64,000 nucleotides of DNA from Aureimonas sp. AU20. GTDB lineage: Bacteria > Pseudomonadota > Alphaproteobacteria > Rhizobiales > Rhizobiaceae. Shown in pieces: positions 24,799-32,771 of the stretch (within the stretch, counting starts at the first letter, position 1; the number at the start of each line of letters is the position of its first letter). The position numbers and the translations under genes were made by a program. Where the stretch lies: positions 124,001-188,000 of the forward strand of contig NZ_CP006369.1 of the NCBI RefSeq assembly GCF_001442755.1. The letters run 5' to 3'. The notes beneath the pieces were generated by a model. The model was not told the DNA's origin. It saw only the letters and a program-made list of their open reading frames with translations, and ran no database searches.

Positions 24799-25254
24799 CT
24801 ATGGTTGGACGGGCCGATAGCCTTTGCCATCATTCCTATAATGGACAGATCCGTCCTCGTTCATGATATCGAGCCATTGATCCATCCCACGATAGACTTC
24901 ATGCACTATCCCTCCAGGAATGCGGACCAAACTTCGCTCGTTTCCTGAAGTCAAAAGAAGTGTGATGAAGGTCACCGCATCACCATCGGGTATGCATCTG
25001 CCTCCGTTACGATCCCGAATCTTGGCCAACGTCGCTCCGCCGTAACCGACACGCAAGTGCCGAATGCCAGACCATGTGACGTAAGGGCGTCTCTTCCTGG
25101 CTTGGGCCAAACACTGATATTCCGGTGTTTTGGACAATTGGTGGAGGACATCGTTCCTTTTGAACGAGCAAGAGGTTATTATCCAAGCCATAGCACCAAA
25201 CCAGAAGACGACGAATAAGGGGCCGAAAATGTTCGACTGAATTCGTCTTTCCAT
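24799..25254 (-). CDS. Unrecognised membrane-anchored protein (start uncertain)
   Basis: I do not recognise this gene. From the ATG at 25254 it encodes 151 residues: a short basic N-terminus (MERRIQSN), one hydrophobic segment (IFGPLFVVFWFGAMAWIITSCSF, about 9-31), then a soluble domain with YVTWSGIRHLRVGYGGATLAKIRDRNGG, VTFITLLLTSGNE and a repeated Asp/Gly-rich end (MNEDGSVHYRNDGKGYRP). GGAAG eight bases upstream supports this start, but in-frame ATGs at 25269, 25299 and 25392 are alternatives. Base composition is visibly poorer in GC than flanking genes, which suggests transfer. The hydrophobic stretch followed by Cys could be a lipoprotein leader, though the -3 to -1 residues (IITSC) are a poor lipobox. 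Confidence 0.55.
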   Translation of the reverse strand: MERRIQSNIFGPLFVVFWFGAMAWIITSCSFKRNDVLHQLSKTPEYQCLAQARKRRPYVTWSGIRHLRVGYGGATLAKIRDRNGGRCIPDGDAVTFITLLLTSGNERSLVRIPGGIVHEVYRGMDQWLDIMNEDGSVHYRNDGKGYRPVQP

Positions 25255-25442
25255 CTGTTGGGCTTCCATGACGAAGGCGCGAACTGAAGGCGGGCCCATA
25301 TGGAAGCCCACAGTCATGATGACCGGTTTGAAGCAATGGAAAAAAGTGCTGTTAACGACCTGAGGGGGCGATAGTTGGAAGGCCGCTTCCAATCCTGCCC
25401 CGCGCAGCCGTGCTGCGGCGCTGCAACTCTCAATAATATCCG

Positions 25443-25808
25443 TTAACGGGCCTGTAAGATGCGGATGGTCTTCGGCGTGGCCTGACCCGTGCGAACCTGT
25501 TCCATGTCACGGTAGGTCAGTCGCCCGGAAGCGATGGCATCCGTCACGCGCCGGCATGCTAGAGGAAGCGGATCACGCCCCGGCGCCAAGTTCATCAGCT
25601 TTCGGAGTGTTTCACGTTTCTGAGGATTGACGCGAAGATTGGACGCACACTTTTGGATTTCATCCTGCCGAAGCGCCGGACTTCCTTTCAACCCCTCCGC
25701 ATAGGCAGCGTAATTGGTTGGGGAGATTGGTCTGGTGGAGGTGCAGCCACCAACCAGAAGCAGACCGAAAGCAATCGAGGCCAAGATCGCGGTATGACGC
25801 TCGGGCAT
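25443..25808 (-). CDS. Small putative lipoprotein, unknown function
   Basis: The 121-residue product opens with a lipoprotein signal (MPERHTAILASIAFGLLLVGGC) with the acylation Cys at residue 22. A small helical domain follows: QDEIQKCASNLRVNPQKRETLRKLMNLAPGRDPLPLACRRVTDAIASGRLTYRDMEQVRTGQATPKTIRILQ. Two further cysteines could pair. It would sit at the inner face of the outer membrane or on the inner membrane. The ATG at 25808 has GGAGG upstream at a slightly long distance; a start at 25856 would bury the signal. No family is recognised. It shares the lower-GC islet with the preceding unknown gene. Confidence 0.65.
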   Translation of the reverse strand: MPERHTAILASIAFGLLLVGGCTSTRPISPTNYAAYAEGLKGSPALRQDEIQKCASNLRVNPQKRETLRKLMNLAPGRDPLPLACRRVTDAIASGRLTYRDMEQVRTGQATPKTIRILQAR

Positions 25809-26064
25809 TCGTACACTTGCCTCCAGGATACACGTCGGATGAACTTGGTTGCGCAACGCTTGCGGTCAATAGGTCTTGCCGTCGACCAAGGCCAATCGGA
25901 CAAAAACAGCCAAGCGTTCGGCCCTGCCATCTGAGCCGACCTCATGCCCCCTCGAAGGTCTGAATGCCCGCAGACACGCAGAGGTATCGAGCGAGGACTG
26001 AAAGTCCGCTGTCTGGAATGGCCGATCGGCCGGAGGCAGGAGACGGAAGTCGTCTGCGTTGCCG

Positions 26065-26439
26065 TTACTTCGTAGCTTGAGTTCGCGCCGTCAGCTTGTT
26101 GCCATCTGGATCGCGAAGATAGGCGACGAAGGCGCCGTTCGGGCGCTCGGCGGGCGGGCTTTCGATCGCGGTGCCACCATTCGCGGTGCCGGCTTCGTGC
26201 CATGCCAAGACATGGTCCCGGCTCGCCGCCGCGATGCCGATCGTTCCGCCATTGGCCGCGGTCGCCGGATTGCCGTCGATCGGTCTGGTGATCATCAGGC
26301 GACCGTTCTCGTGGAGGTAGATCAGCCGGCCCCTGGCATCCATCTCGCCGGGCTTGCCTCCGAGAGCCGCGAACGTGGCGTCGTAAAAGGCCCTTGCCCG
26401 CTCCAGGTCGTTGCTGCCGATCATGACGTGAGTGAACAT
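26065..26439 (-). CDS. VOC/glyoxalase-family protein
   Basis: The 124-residue protein has the vicinal-oxygen-chelate fold in one beta-alpha-beta-beta-beta pair. MFTHVMIGSNDLERARAFYDATFAALGG is the first module. TIGIAAASRDHVLAWHEAGTANGGTAIESPP and AFVAYLRDPDGNKLTAR form the second, ending with the typical Asp-Pro-Asp-Gly-Asn. Members include lyases, dioxygenases and resistance proteins. The metal ligands would be the His near residue 4 and a Glu near the end, and the latter is not evident, so function is open. AGGAGG before the ATG at 26439 fixes the start. The gene stands alone. Confidence 0.88.
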   Translation of the reverse strand: MFTHVMIGSNDLERARAFYDATFAALGGKPGEMDARGRLIYLHENGRLMITRPIDGNPATAANGGTIGIAAASRDHVLAWHEAGTANGGTAIESPPAERPNGAFVAYLRDPDGNKLTARTQATK

Positions 26440-26640
26440 GGGTCCTCCTCGGAAAAGCTGAGGGCAATCATCGATGCGAGACGGACGCCGAGCCAATTTT
26501 CGGCAAACCGCTTCGAGCCGCCTTCGAACGGCGACCGACATACGACCGCATTTGCGACGGCTGGGCAACCGTGCGATCGCGGGACGCGGTTCGCTTGCGG
26601 AGTGACGGCTTAAAGGCTCTCACTCAATCGTCCGATTGCC

Positions 26641-27315
26641 TCACACCGCTGGCGGGTCCCCAGGCTCGGACGCCGAAAACAACGCGTCCCTGGCAGACGG
26701 TGTGAGATAGGGCCTGAACAGGCTCGACACCTGGTTCAGGCCCCAGCCCAGATGCGTGTCGTCGAGGCGATCGACGCCTTCCTGAAGGCTGAGATAGACC
26801 GCCCAATAGGTCGAGACGATCCAGACATTCGCGAGGATCGCCGGGAGGTCGTCCTCGGGAATGAAGACGAGGCCATCGGCCATCATCCGCCGCACCAGCG
26901 CCTCGACGGCTACGCGCATCCGCCCGCTCAAGGCCCGGATCGGCTCCACCAGGGACGGGCTCTCCGTCGTCAGCGCCAGGAGATCGCGGAACAGGAAGCG
27001 GTAGCGCCAGACGATCGCGAACCACGAGGCCAGGAACTCGCCATAGGTTCGCGCCTCGCCGGGCGAGGGCGGGACGTCCCGGTCCGCGAGCGCGCCAGCC
27101 TCGTCCTCGAACCGCGCGAACAGCGCCAGCACCAGGCTCTCCTTGGTGCGGAAGTGGTAATAGAGATTGCCCTCGTTGATTCCCGCCGTGCGGGCGATCT
27201 CCGCCGTGGTGACGCGTTCGGGGCCGCGGTCGTTGAAGAGCGCGAGCGTGAGGTCGAGGATGCGCTCGCGTGTTCGGCCGCGCTTCGGCCCGCCCATCTC
27301 TCTCTCGATCATCAT
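26641..27315 (-). CDS. TetR-family regulator, divergent to P450
   Basis: The 224-residue protein begins with a standard TetR helix-turn-helix (ERILDLTLALFNDRGPERVTTAEIARTAGINEGNLYYHFRTKESLV). A long helical C-terminal domain follows (TAEIARTAG; LASWFAIVWRYRFLFRDLLALTTESPSLVEPIRALSGRM) of the TetR_C_33-like type seen in fatty-acid or lipid-responsive members. It is divergent from a cytochrome P450 gene with 107 bases between. Two copies of TAAGG-N6-CCTTA in that gap strongly suggest it represses both its own gene and the P450. The ATG at 27315 is adjacent to an ATG at 27312, and which one is used is unclear. Confidence 0.92.
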   Translation of the reverse strand: MMIEREMGGPKRGRTRERILDLTLALFNDRGPERVTTAEIARTAGINEGNLYYHFRTKESLVLALFARFEDEAGALADRDVPPSPGEARTYGEFLASWFAIVWRYRFLFRDLLALTTESPSLVEPIRALSGRMRVAVEALVRRMMADGLVFIPEDDLPAILANVWIVSTYWAVYLSLQEGVDRLDDTHLGWGLNQVSSLFRPYLTPSARDALFSASEPGDPPAV

Positions 27316-27334
27316 CGTTACCCGCCGCCCTCTG

Positions 27335-27350
27335 TAAGGTGATCACCTTA
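27335..27350. promoter_or_regulatory. Palindromic operator O1 (TetR/P450)
   Basis: TAAGGTGATCACCTTA is a perfect 16-base palindrome in the divergent promoter between the TetR-family gene and the P450 gene. It shares half-sites and spacing with a second copy 28 bases away. Confidence 0.7.
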
Positions 27351-27362
27351 TTTCTGCCCGAT

Positions 27363-27378
27363 TAAGGCGTCTACCTTA
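27363..27378. promoter_or_regulatory. Palindromic operator O2 (TetR/P450)
   Basis: TAAGGCGTCTACCTTA repeats the TAAGG-N6-CCTTA design of the first operator, with a less symmetric centre. It ends 44 bases before the P450 start, where a repressor would block the promoter. Confidence 0.65.
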
Positions 27379-27422
27379 TACCATCAACTGGCCGCTTCCG
27401 ACTCGCATTCAAGGGCATTTCC

Positions 27423-28796
27423 ATGACCCACGCAGCCGAACTTCCATCTTCTTCCACCACGCCCGGCTTCCTGCGGGAGGCGGGTTCGACGGCTCGCGCC
27501 CTGGTCGCCATCGTTCGCGATCCGCTGAAGGCGCTGCCGCCGGAGGTCTACAGCGAACCCGTCGTCGTCTCGCGCCTCGCCAGGAGGGACCGGGTCTATC
27601 TCTCCGATCCCGTTCTCATTCACGAAGCCCTGGTGAAGAACGCCGACGCGCTTGGAAAGGGCGAGGATGTGCGCCGCGCGCTCGGACCGGCGCTCGGGCA
27701 GGGCCTGCTGACGGCTGACGGCGCCCATTGGAAATGGCAGCGCCAGTCCGTCGCCGGCGCCTTTCGCCACGACAAGCTGCTGGCCCTTCAGCCCGCGATG
27801 ATCGCGGCGGCCCGGCGGACGAGCGGGCGCTGGCGCGCGGACCGGGCCGAAAGCGTCGATATCTCCCACGAGATGATGCGCACGACCTTCGACATCATCG
27901 TGGAGACCATGATGTCGGGCGGCGCCGGCATCGACGTGGCGCGGGTGGAGCGCGGCATCACCGACTATCTCGCCCCGAGCGGTTGGGTGTTCGCCTTCGG
28001 CATCCTGGGCGCGCCCGACTGGATGCCGTATCCCGGCCGGGGAAAGGCGCAGGCCGCCGTCGCCTTTCTGCGCTCCAGCCTGGCCTCGGTCGTCGCCGGG
28101 CGCCGCCGGAGCGGCGAGACCCGGCAGGATCTCGTAGGCATGCTCCTCTCCGCCGCCGATCCCGAAACAGGACGGACCATGAGCGACGAGGAGATGGTCG
28201 ACAATCTCATGACCTTCATCACGGCGGGCCACGAGACCACGGCGCTGGGCCTCGCCTGGACCTTCCACCTCCTGGCGAAACACCCGGCCGTGGAGGCGAA
28301 GGTGCTGGCGGAGATCGCCGCTGTTACGGGCGGCGCACCGGTGGAGGCGGAGCATATCGCGGAGCTCGCCTATACCAAGCAGGTCTTCTCCGAAGCCATG
28401 CGGCTTTATCCCCCCGCCCCCATCATCACGCGCACGGCGCTTCGGGACATCGTTCTGGGCGGCCGCCAGATCGCGGAGGGAACGGTGCTCTACGTGCCGA
28501 TCCACGCGGTTCACCATCACGGCGCCCTTTGGGACGATCCCGAAACCTTCGATCCCGACCGCTTCGCGCCGGACGCAGCCAAGGCCCGTCACCGCTACGC
28601 CTATATGCCCTTCGGCGCCGGTCCTCGCGTCTGCATCGGCAATGTCTTCGCGCTGATGGAGGCGGTCGCCATCCTAGCGGTTCTCCTGCCGGAACACCGG
28701 CTCGCGCGTCGCGGCGCGTCCGATCCCGAAGCGATCATGAAGGTCACGCTCCGGCCCAAGCGAAGCCTCGTCATGGATCTCGAAGCGCGCGCCTGA
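27423..28796 (+). CDS. Cytochrome P450
   Basis: The 457-residue soluble P450 has all canonical elements. The I-helix oxygen-activation motif is AGHETT (268-273). The K-helix ExxR is EAMR (324-327), a PERF-like DPDRFAP follows, and the heme loop is FGAGPRVCIG with Cys404 as the thiolate ligand. No membrane anchor is present, as usual for bacteria. The overall pattern (WKWQRQSVAGAFRHDKL; RLYPPAPIITRTALRDI) is close to fatty-acid or hydrocarbon hydroxylases related to CYP4/CYP102-like bacterial enzymes. It needs external redox partners, and none is encoded nearby. Control by the divergent TetR-type repressor suggests induction by a hydrophobic substrate. Confidence 0.95.
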   Translation: MTHAAELPSSSTTPGFLREAGSTARALVAIVRDPLKALPPEVYSEPVVVSRLARRDRVYLSDPVLIHEALVKNADALGKGEDVRRALGPALGQGLLTADGAHWKWQRQSVAGAFRHDKLLALQPAMIAAARRTSGRWRADRAESVDISHEMMRTTFDIIVETMMSGGAGIDVARVERGITDYLAPSGWVFAFGILGAPDWMPYPGRGKAQAAVAFLRSSLASVVAGRRRSGETRQDLVGMLLSAADPETGRTMSDEEMVDNLMTFITAGHETTALGLAWTFHLLAKHPAVEAKVLAEIAAVTGGAPVEAEHIAELAYTKQVFSEAMRLYPPAPIITRTALRDIVLGGRQIAEGTVLYVPIHAVHHHGALWDDPETFDPDRFAPDAAKARHRYAYMPFGAGPRVCIGNVFALMEAVAILAVLLPEHRLARRGASDPEAIMKVTLRPKRSLVMDLEARA

Positions 28797-28817
28797 CAGG
28801 ACGAGCATTTTCGAGGG

Positions 28818-29945
28818 CTATTCTCGGCACGATTTCCCCGCGCGGACGATCCCGGCCGAGACAGCAAGAGCGGCGAAACACAAGACCGCCGGCCCTGGGC
28901 CAGGACCTGCCATCAGAAACCCGAAGATCGGCGCGCCGGCGGTTTGGCCCACGGCGAATGTCAGAAAGCCGATCATCAGTCCGACCGCAGGGCGGTCCGA
29001 TACGGCGCGCACGCTCCAGAGCAGGTAGACCCCGGTCAGCATCACGTAAGCCGCTCCGAACAAAAGGCCGCAGATCAAAGCGAGCGCGGGTGTCACCCAG
29101 CTTGAGCCGATCAAAAGGATGCTCGCCGCCATCAGCGCCAGGAACGTGCGATGGACAGGGTCGAGCCCGAAGCGGGAGACGAGGCTCCCGGACCAAGCGC
29201 CCAGAACACCGCCGACGCCGATGCAGCTCCATAGGATTCCGGTTTCGCTCGGCCCCCAGCCGAGGCGCTGCGAGACAAGCTGGCCGCCGAAGGACCACAG
29301 GGCGGTGCTCGCCATACCCGCCAGGAACGTGGCTCCCATCAGGCGCCGCATCGGACCCGTGATCACGGGAAAGCCGCCGGCGGCCTTGCGGCCCGCCGCG
29401 GACGGAAGCGACGTCGCGGCCGCGATCGCAAGGAGAGCCGCCGCGAACGCGAAGAGGCCGAAGGCCAACCGCCATTGCCCACTCATGGCCAAAGCGACCA
29501 GACCGGACAGAGCCACGCCCGCGCTCGTCCCGGCATTGATCGTGGTGTTGGTGATGTCCTGCCGATCGTTGCGAACGGCGATCGCCACCGCCGCCGCCAT
29601 GGGGGGAGACGCCAGACCCGTGCTCAAGCCGGCCACGATGACGGCCATGGCCAGGATCGTCGGCGACGGGGCGAGGGCGATCCCCGCCATGCCCAGCGCC
29701 GCGACGATGGCCGCAGCGGTCGCGACCATGCGAGGCCCCGCCCGTTCGGTCGGCGCAGCCGAGGCGGCGATGGCGATGCAATATCCCGCGAAGGCGCCGC
29801 CTGAGATCACGCCGCTCAAGGAGGTCCCGAGACCGAGATCCTTGTCAATCTCAGGCAGAAACAGACCGAAGGCGAAACGGGCGAAGCCGTAGCACAGCGC
29901 GATCAGGCCGAAACCCATCGCGCCGATGCGAAGGGCCGGGCTCAT
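28818..29945 (-). CDS. MFS transporter, YbfB/YjiJ type
   Basis: The 375-residue protein has twelve hydrophobic segments. It shows the YbfB/YjiJ-type start (FGLIALCYGFARFAFGLFLPEIDKDLGLG) and further segments such as ISGGAFAGYCIAIAASAAP, AVIVAGLSTGLASPPMAAAVA, GPSETGILWSCIGVGGVLGAWSGSLVSRFGL and FLTFAVGQTAGAPIFGFL. YbfB-type carriers are mostly uncharacterised exporters. Its ATG overlaps the stop of the upstream TetR gene (ATGA at 29942-29945), so regulator and efflux pump are one unit. The substrate is presumably also the regulator ligand. It is convergent with the P450 gene, with 21 bases between the two stops. Confidence 0.9.
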   Translation of the reverse strand: MSPALRIGAMGFGLIALCYGFARFAFGLFLPEIDKDLGLGTSLSGVISGGAFAGYCIAIAASAAPTERAGPRMVATAAAIVAALGMAGIALAPSPTILAMAVIVAGLSTGLASPPMAAAVAIAVRNDRQDITNTTINAGTSAGVALSGLVALAMSGQWRLAFGLFAFAAALLAIAAATSLPSAAGRKAAGGFPVITGPMRRLMGATFLAGMASTALWSFGGQLVSQRLGWGPSETGILWSCIGVGGVLGAWSGSLVSRFGLDPVHRTFLALMAASILLIGSSWVTPALALICGLLFGAAYVMLTGVYLLWSVRAVSDRPAVGLMIGFLTFAVGQTAGAPIFGFLMAGPGPGPAVLCFAALAVSAGIVRAGKSCRE

Positions 29946-30466
29946 GCCCGCGCCCTGTCAGTCAGGATGCGCGCTGCCGACCGCGCGGCGCGCACGGCTT
30001 CTGGCCCGAGATAGAGGGCGGCATGGGTGGCGCCCTCCATGAGAACCAGGACCTGCTCGCTCAACGCCGGGTCGTCATGCCCGAGATCGGCGGCGACGAT
30101 CTCGCCGATACGCTTGCGAAAGGCGAGCTTGTGCGCGGCGACGGCCTCGGCGATCTCCGGTGTGGTCCCGCCCGTCTCCGCGTTGACCCGCAGGAACAGA
30201 CAGCCGCGAGAGCCCTCGGCCTGGCCCCAGTCTTCGAGCGCGGCAAACAGCGCGTCGACGCTCTTCACTTCGATCCCGGCCATGAAGCGCCGGTCACGCT
30301 CGGCGAGCACGCGAGCCATGAGCTGCGCCTTGTTGCCCACGTGCTTGTAGAATGTGCGGCTCGACAGCCCGGCGGCCTCGGTCAGTCGATCGATGCCGGT
30401 TGCCGTGTAGCCATGGCGGTCGAAAAGGGATTCCGCGACAGCCGTGAGTTTGGTTTTCGTGTCCAT
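29942..30466 (-). CDS. TetR-family regulator coupled to MFS gene
   Basis: The 174-residue protein has a TetR helix-turn-helix (KTKLTAVAESLFDRHGYTATGIDRLTEAAGLSSRTFYKHVGNKAQLM). The helical ligand domain includes GQAEGSRGCLFLRVNAETGG, which carries the Gly-Cys-Leu/Phe motif of TetR repressors of small exporters and reductases. The ATG at 30466 is used, preceded by AAGGGA; the longer frame would need a TTG at 30487. Its stop overlaps the MFS start. A 20-base inverted repeat 30 bases upstream is the probable autoregulatory operator. Confidence 0.91.
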   Translation of the reverse strand: MDTKTKLTAVAESLFDRHGYTATGIDRLTEAAGLSSRTFYKHVGNKAQLMARVLAERDRRFMAGIEVKSVDALFAALEDWGQAEGSRGCLFLRVNAETGGTTPEIAEAVAAHKLAFRKRIGEIVAADLGHDDPALSEQVLVLMEGATHAALYLGPEAVRAARSAARILTDRARA

Positions 30467-30496
30467 GGCCGTTCCCTTGGTTTCCAAGGACGGCCA

Positions 30497-30516
30497 TGTA
30501 AAGCGATCGTTTTACA
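30497..30516. promoter_or_regulatory. Candidate TetR operator upstream of TetR-MFS operon
   Basis: TGTAAAGCGATCGTTTTACA is a 20-base inverted repeat centred on CGATCG with one mismatched pair. It is the size of a typical TetR site and lies 30 bases upstream of the regulator start. The rest of the gap to 30757 holds no supported gene; a 41-codon frame (30512-30637, minus strand) with a good GGGAGG site is noted among the findings. Confidence 0.55.
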
Positions 30517-30757
30517 TTGCAAGCTGGCGAGCACGGATGCCGCGTTGCTCGCCCGGACCCGAGCGGCGATCCCACGAAACCCAGCGCATCGGCCGCAAAA
30601 CCGGAGGCGGACGATCGACCGACAAAGCTTTTGCCATCGCTGCCTCCCTTCCGGTCGGCCGATGGAAGCATAGATCAGGAGGACCTCCGACCCGGCCGGG
30701 CATCGCTCCCGGGTGCGATCTCGACAGGCACGGCTCAGCTTGAAGGACACCCAAGGC

Positions 30758-31711
30758 ATGGCCCACGAACTGACCCACGAACTGACCCACGTGTCGTTCC
30801 GCAACGGCGCGATCGAGCTCGCCGGCGATCTCCGGATACCGCACGGGGACGACGGCCAGCCACCCTTCCCGGCGGTGATCATCGCGACGCCGGGAAGCAG
30901 CGTGAAGGAGCAGATCGGCGCGAACTATGCCGAGCGACTGACGGCGCGAGGGTTCGTCACGCTGGCCTTCGACCCGTCCTACCAAGGGCAGAGCGGGGGA
31001 GAACCGCGCGACCTCGAAGACCCGGCGGCACGTATCGAGGACATACGGTGCGCTGTCGATTACCTGATGACGGTGCCGGCTGTCGACGAAGAGCGCGTCG
31101 GGCTTCTCGGCATCTGCGCGGGCGGCGGCTATGCGGTCAGCGCGGCGTTGACGGAATACCGGGTCAAGGCGCTGGGAACCGTGGTGCCCGTCAATATCGG
31201 ACGGGCGCGCCGCCAGGGCGGTCGCACGCCGGATGCCATCCGCGAGATGCTGGAAGCCGTGGGCCGACAGCGCACGATCGAGGCTCGCGGCGGCGCGCCG
31301 AAGCGGGAAGCCTGGATACCGGACACGCTCGACGAGGCGCACGCGGCGGGGATCACCGACCCCGATCTCCTCGATGCCGTCGACTTCTACCGAACGCCGC
31401 GCGGCTACAGCGAACATTCGACCAACCGTCGCATCTTCACCAGTCTTGGCCCGATGATGGGCTTCGATGCGTTTCATCTGGTCGGCGAGCTTCTGATCCA
31501 ACCCTTGCAGGTGATCGTCGCGGGCAGGCTCGGCGCCACCTTCTCCTACGCCGACGGCCAGACCTTGTTCGAGCGCGCTCGAAATCGACGCGGGTTCCAT
31601 GTCGTCGAGGGCGCGGGGCATTACGACCTGTACGACAAGCGCCCCTTCATCGACGAAGCCGCCGAGGTCTTGGCGGCGTTCTTCGGCAAGACGCTTCGGG
31701 ATGCTCGCTAG
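30758..31711 (+). CDS. Alpha/beta hydrolase with Cys at the nucleophile elbow
   Basis: The 317-residue cytoplasmic protein is an alpha/beta hydrolase of the YcjY/dienelactone-hydrolase-like group. FPAVIIATPGSSVKEQIG forms the oxyanion strand, FDPSYQGQSGGEPRDLEDP the next loop, and GLLGICAGGGYAVSA carries Cys120 where most relatives have Ser. VIVAGRLGATFSYAD and GAGHYDLYDK supply the probable Asp/His. Cys nucleophiles occur in dienelactone hydrolases and in YcjY-like proteins, and the true substrate is unknown. The ATG at 30758 was chosen at MAHELTHELTH. The first 36 bases hold a 12-base tandem duplication that repeats HELT. It is monocistronic. Confidence 0.87.
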   Translation: MAHELTHELTHVSFRNGAIELAGDLRIPHGDDGQPPFPAVIIATPGSSVKEQIGANYAERLTARGFVTLAFDPSYQGQSGGEPRDLEDPAARIEDIRCAVDYLMTVPAVDEERVGLLGICAGGGYAVSAALTEYRVKALGTVVPVNIGRARRQGGRTPDAIREMLEAVGRQRTIEARGGAPKREAWIPDTLDEAHAAGITDPDLLDAVDFYRTPRGYSEHSTNRRIFTSLGPMMGFDAFHLVGELLIQPLQVIVAGRLGATFSYADGQTLFERARNRRGFHVVEGAGHYDLYDKRPFIDEAAEVLAAFFGKTLRDAR

Positions 31712-31794
31712 CACCCGCTCCATTTGCCCTGCCGCAACGGCCGACCGCACGGCCCAGAACGCCGCTTCGGGCCGTCGCCCCGACGCCTACGCGC

Positions 31795-32289
31795 CTACCA
31801 TCCCGCGCTGCCCGGTCCGCCCTTGAACGGGCCTGCGAATCCATCGGTGATCCACCCGCCGTAGAAGGCGCCGGCCTGCGGCGTCACCCTTTGCCCGTCG
31901 ACGGAGCAGAGATCGAACGGACGCGCATAGAAGGCGACGTGGTCCTTCAAAACGGCGAAGGTGGGCGAGGGCGAGGGATAGCTCCATCCGACCCGATCGA
32001 GCACGAGACCGTCGATCACGACGTTCCAGTAGACCGCCGCGCCCTTCCATTCGCAGAACGAGCTGCCCTCGGTCCGCGCGAGGACGCCGGGTTCGATATC
32101 CTCGCGCGGGATGTAGTAGCTCGGCGGATGGCTGGTCTCGAGCGTGCGGACCGTGCGGCGGCTGTCGACGATCCGGCGACCACGATGCTCGATGACGACA
32201 TGGGCTTCGGTCGGCTGGGCGATGGCGGGGCGAGGGAACGACCAGACGCTTTCCTGGCCGGGGGCGGCGGGCTCGGGCTTCGGTCTCAT
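31795..32289 (-). CDS. DUF427-family protein
   Basis: The 164-residue protein matches the DUF427 family. VVIEHRGRRIVDSRRTVRTLETSHPPSYYIPREDIEPGVL is followed by SSFCEWKGAAVYWNVVIDG, WSYPSPSPTF and VAFYARPFDLCSVDGQRV, all typical spacing landmarks. DUF427 proteins form small beta-rich folds of unknown biochemical role; some are annotated as nucleotidyltransferase-associated, but that is not established. The ATG at 32289 overlaps the stop of the DUF393 gene (ATGA), so the two are coupled. The much longer frame upstream is antisense-like and rejected. Confidence 0.85.
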   Translation of the reverse strand: MRPKPEPAAPGQESVWSFPRPAIAQPTEAHVVIEHRGRRIVDSRRTVRTLETSHPPSYYIPREDIEPGVLARTEGSSFCEWKGAAVYWNVVIDGLVLDRVGWSYPSPSPTFAVLKDHVAFYARPFDLCSVDGQRVTPQAGAFYGGWITDGFAGPFKGGPGSAGW

Positions 32290-32648
32290 GGGCGCTCCAG
32301 CCGACGGGCAAATCTCTGCAACGCCGGGCGCGCCCGCAGGAACCGGCGGTAGAGCCGCTCCAGAAGCGCCAGGGCGAAGGGGCGCTGAAACGCCCATCCG
32401 AGAGGGCGAAGAAGCGGAATGGCGCGCCACATGGCGGCGAACGCTTCGGCACCGCTGAACAGGCGACCATTCTGCGATGCATGGAAGCGGGCAAGGAGGT
32501 CGCCCCGGTCGAGAGGGCAGCTGGCCGGTCCGGCCTCCACCGCATCGATGAAGCGGATCGCGCCCCGGCGATCGAGCCGACGCATCAGCGCGATCTCCTG
32601 TCGACATAAGGGGCACGACCCGTCGTACCAGACCGTCAGTTCCGTCAT
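32286..32648 (-). CDS. DUF393 (DCC-family thiol-disulfide oxidoreductase-like) protein
   Basis: The 120-residue protein has the DCC signature YDGSCPLCRQEI (residues 8-19), with Asp9 and the Cys-x-x-Cys pair. IRFIDAVEAG and a C-terminal part rich in Arg/Leu (FLRARPALQRFARRLERP) follow. DCC proteins are thioredoxin-like and are proposed to be thiol-disulfide oxidoreductases; their partners are mostly unknown. Its stop overlaps the DUF427 start, so the two are co-expressed and may act on the same target. It ends 123 bases short of the catabolic operon on the same strand. Confidence 0.87.
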   Translation of the reverse strand: MTELTVWYDGSCPLCRQEIALMRRLDRRGAIRFIDAVEAGPASCPLDRGDLLARFHASQNGRLFSGAEAFAAMWRAIPLLRPLGWAFQRPFALALLERLYRRFLRARPALQRFARRLERP

Positions 32649-32771
32649 GTCAGCAAGATGGTGCTCCCGCCTCCCGAAGTCTCGCCCTGCCGCATGTGGC
32701 AGATCGCATCATGGTCTCCGCTTCGCCTCGATGAGCTCGATGCGGGCCGAAAGCGGGTGCGGCCGTCAAGC

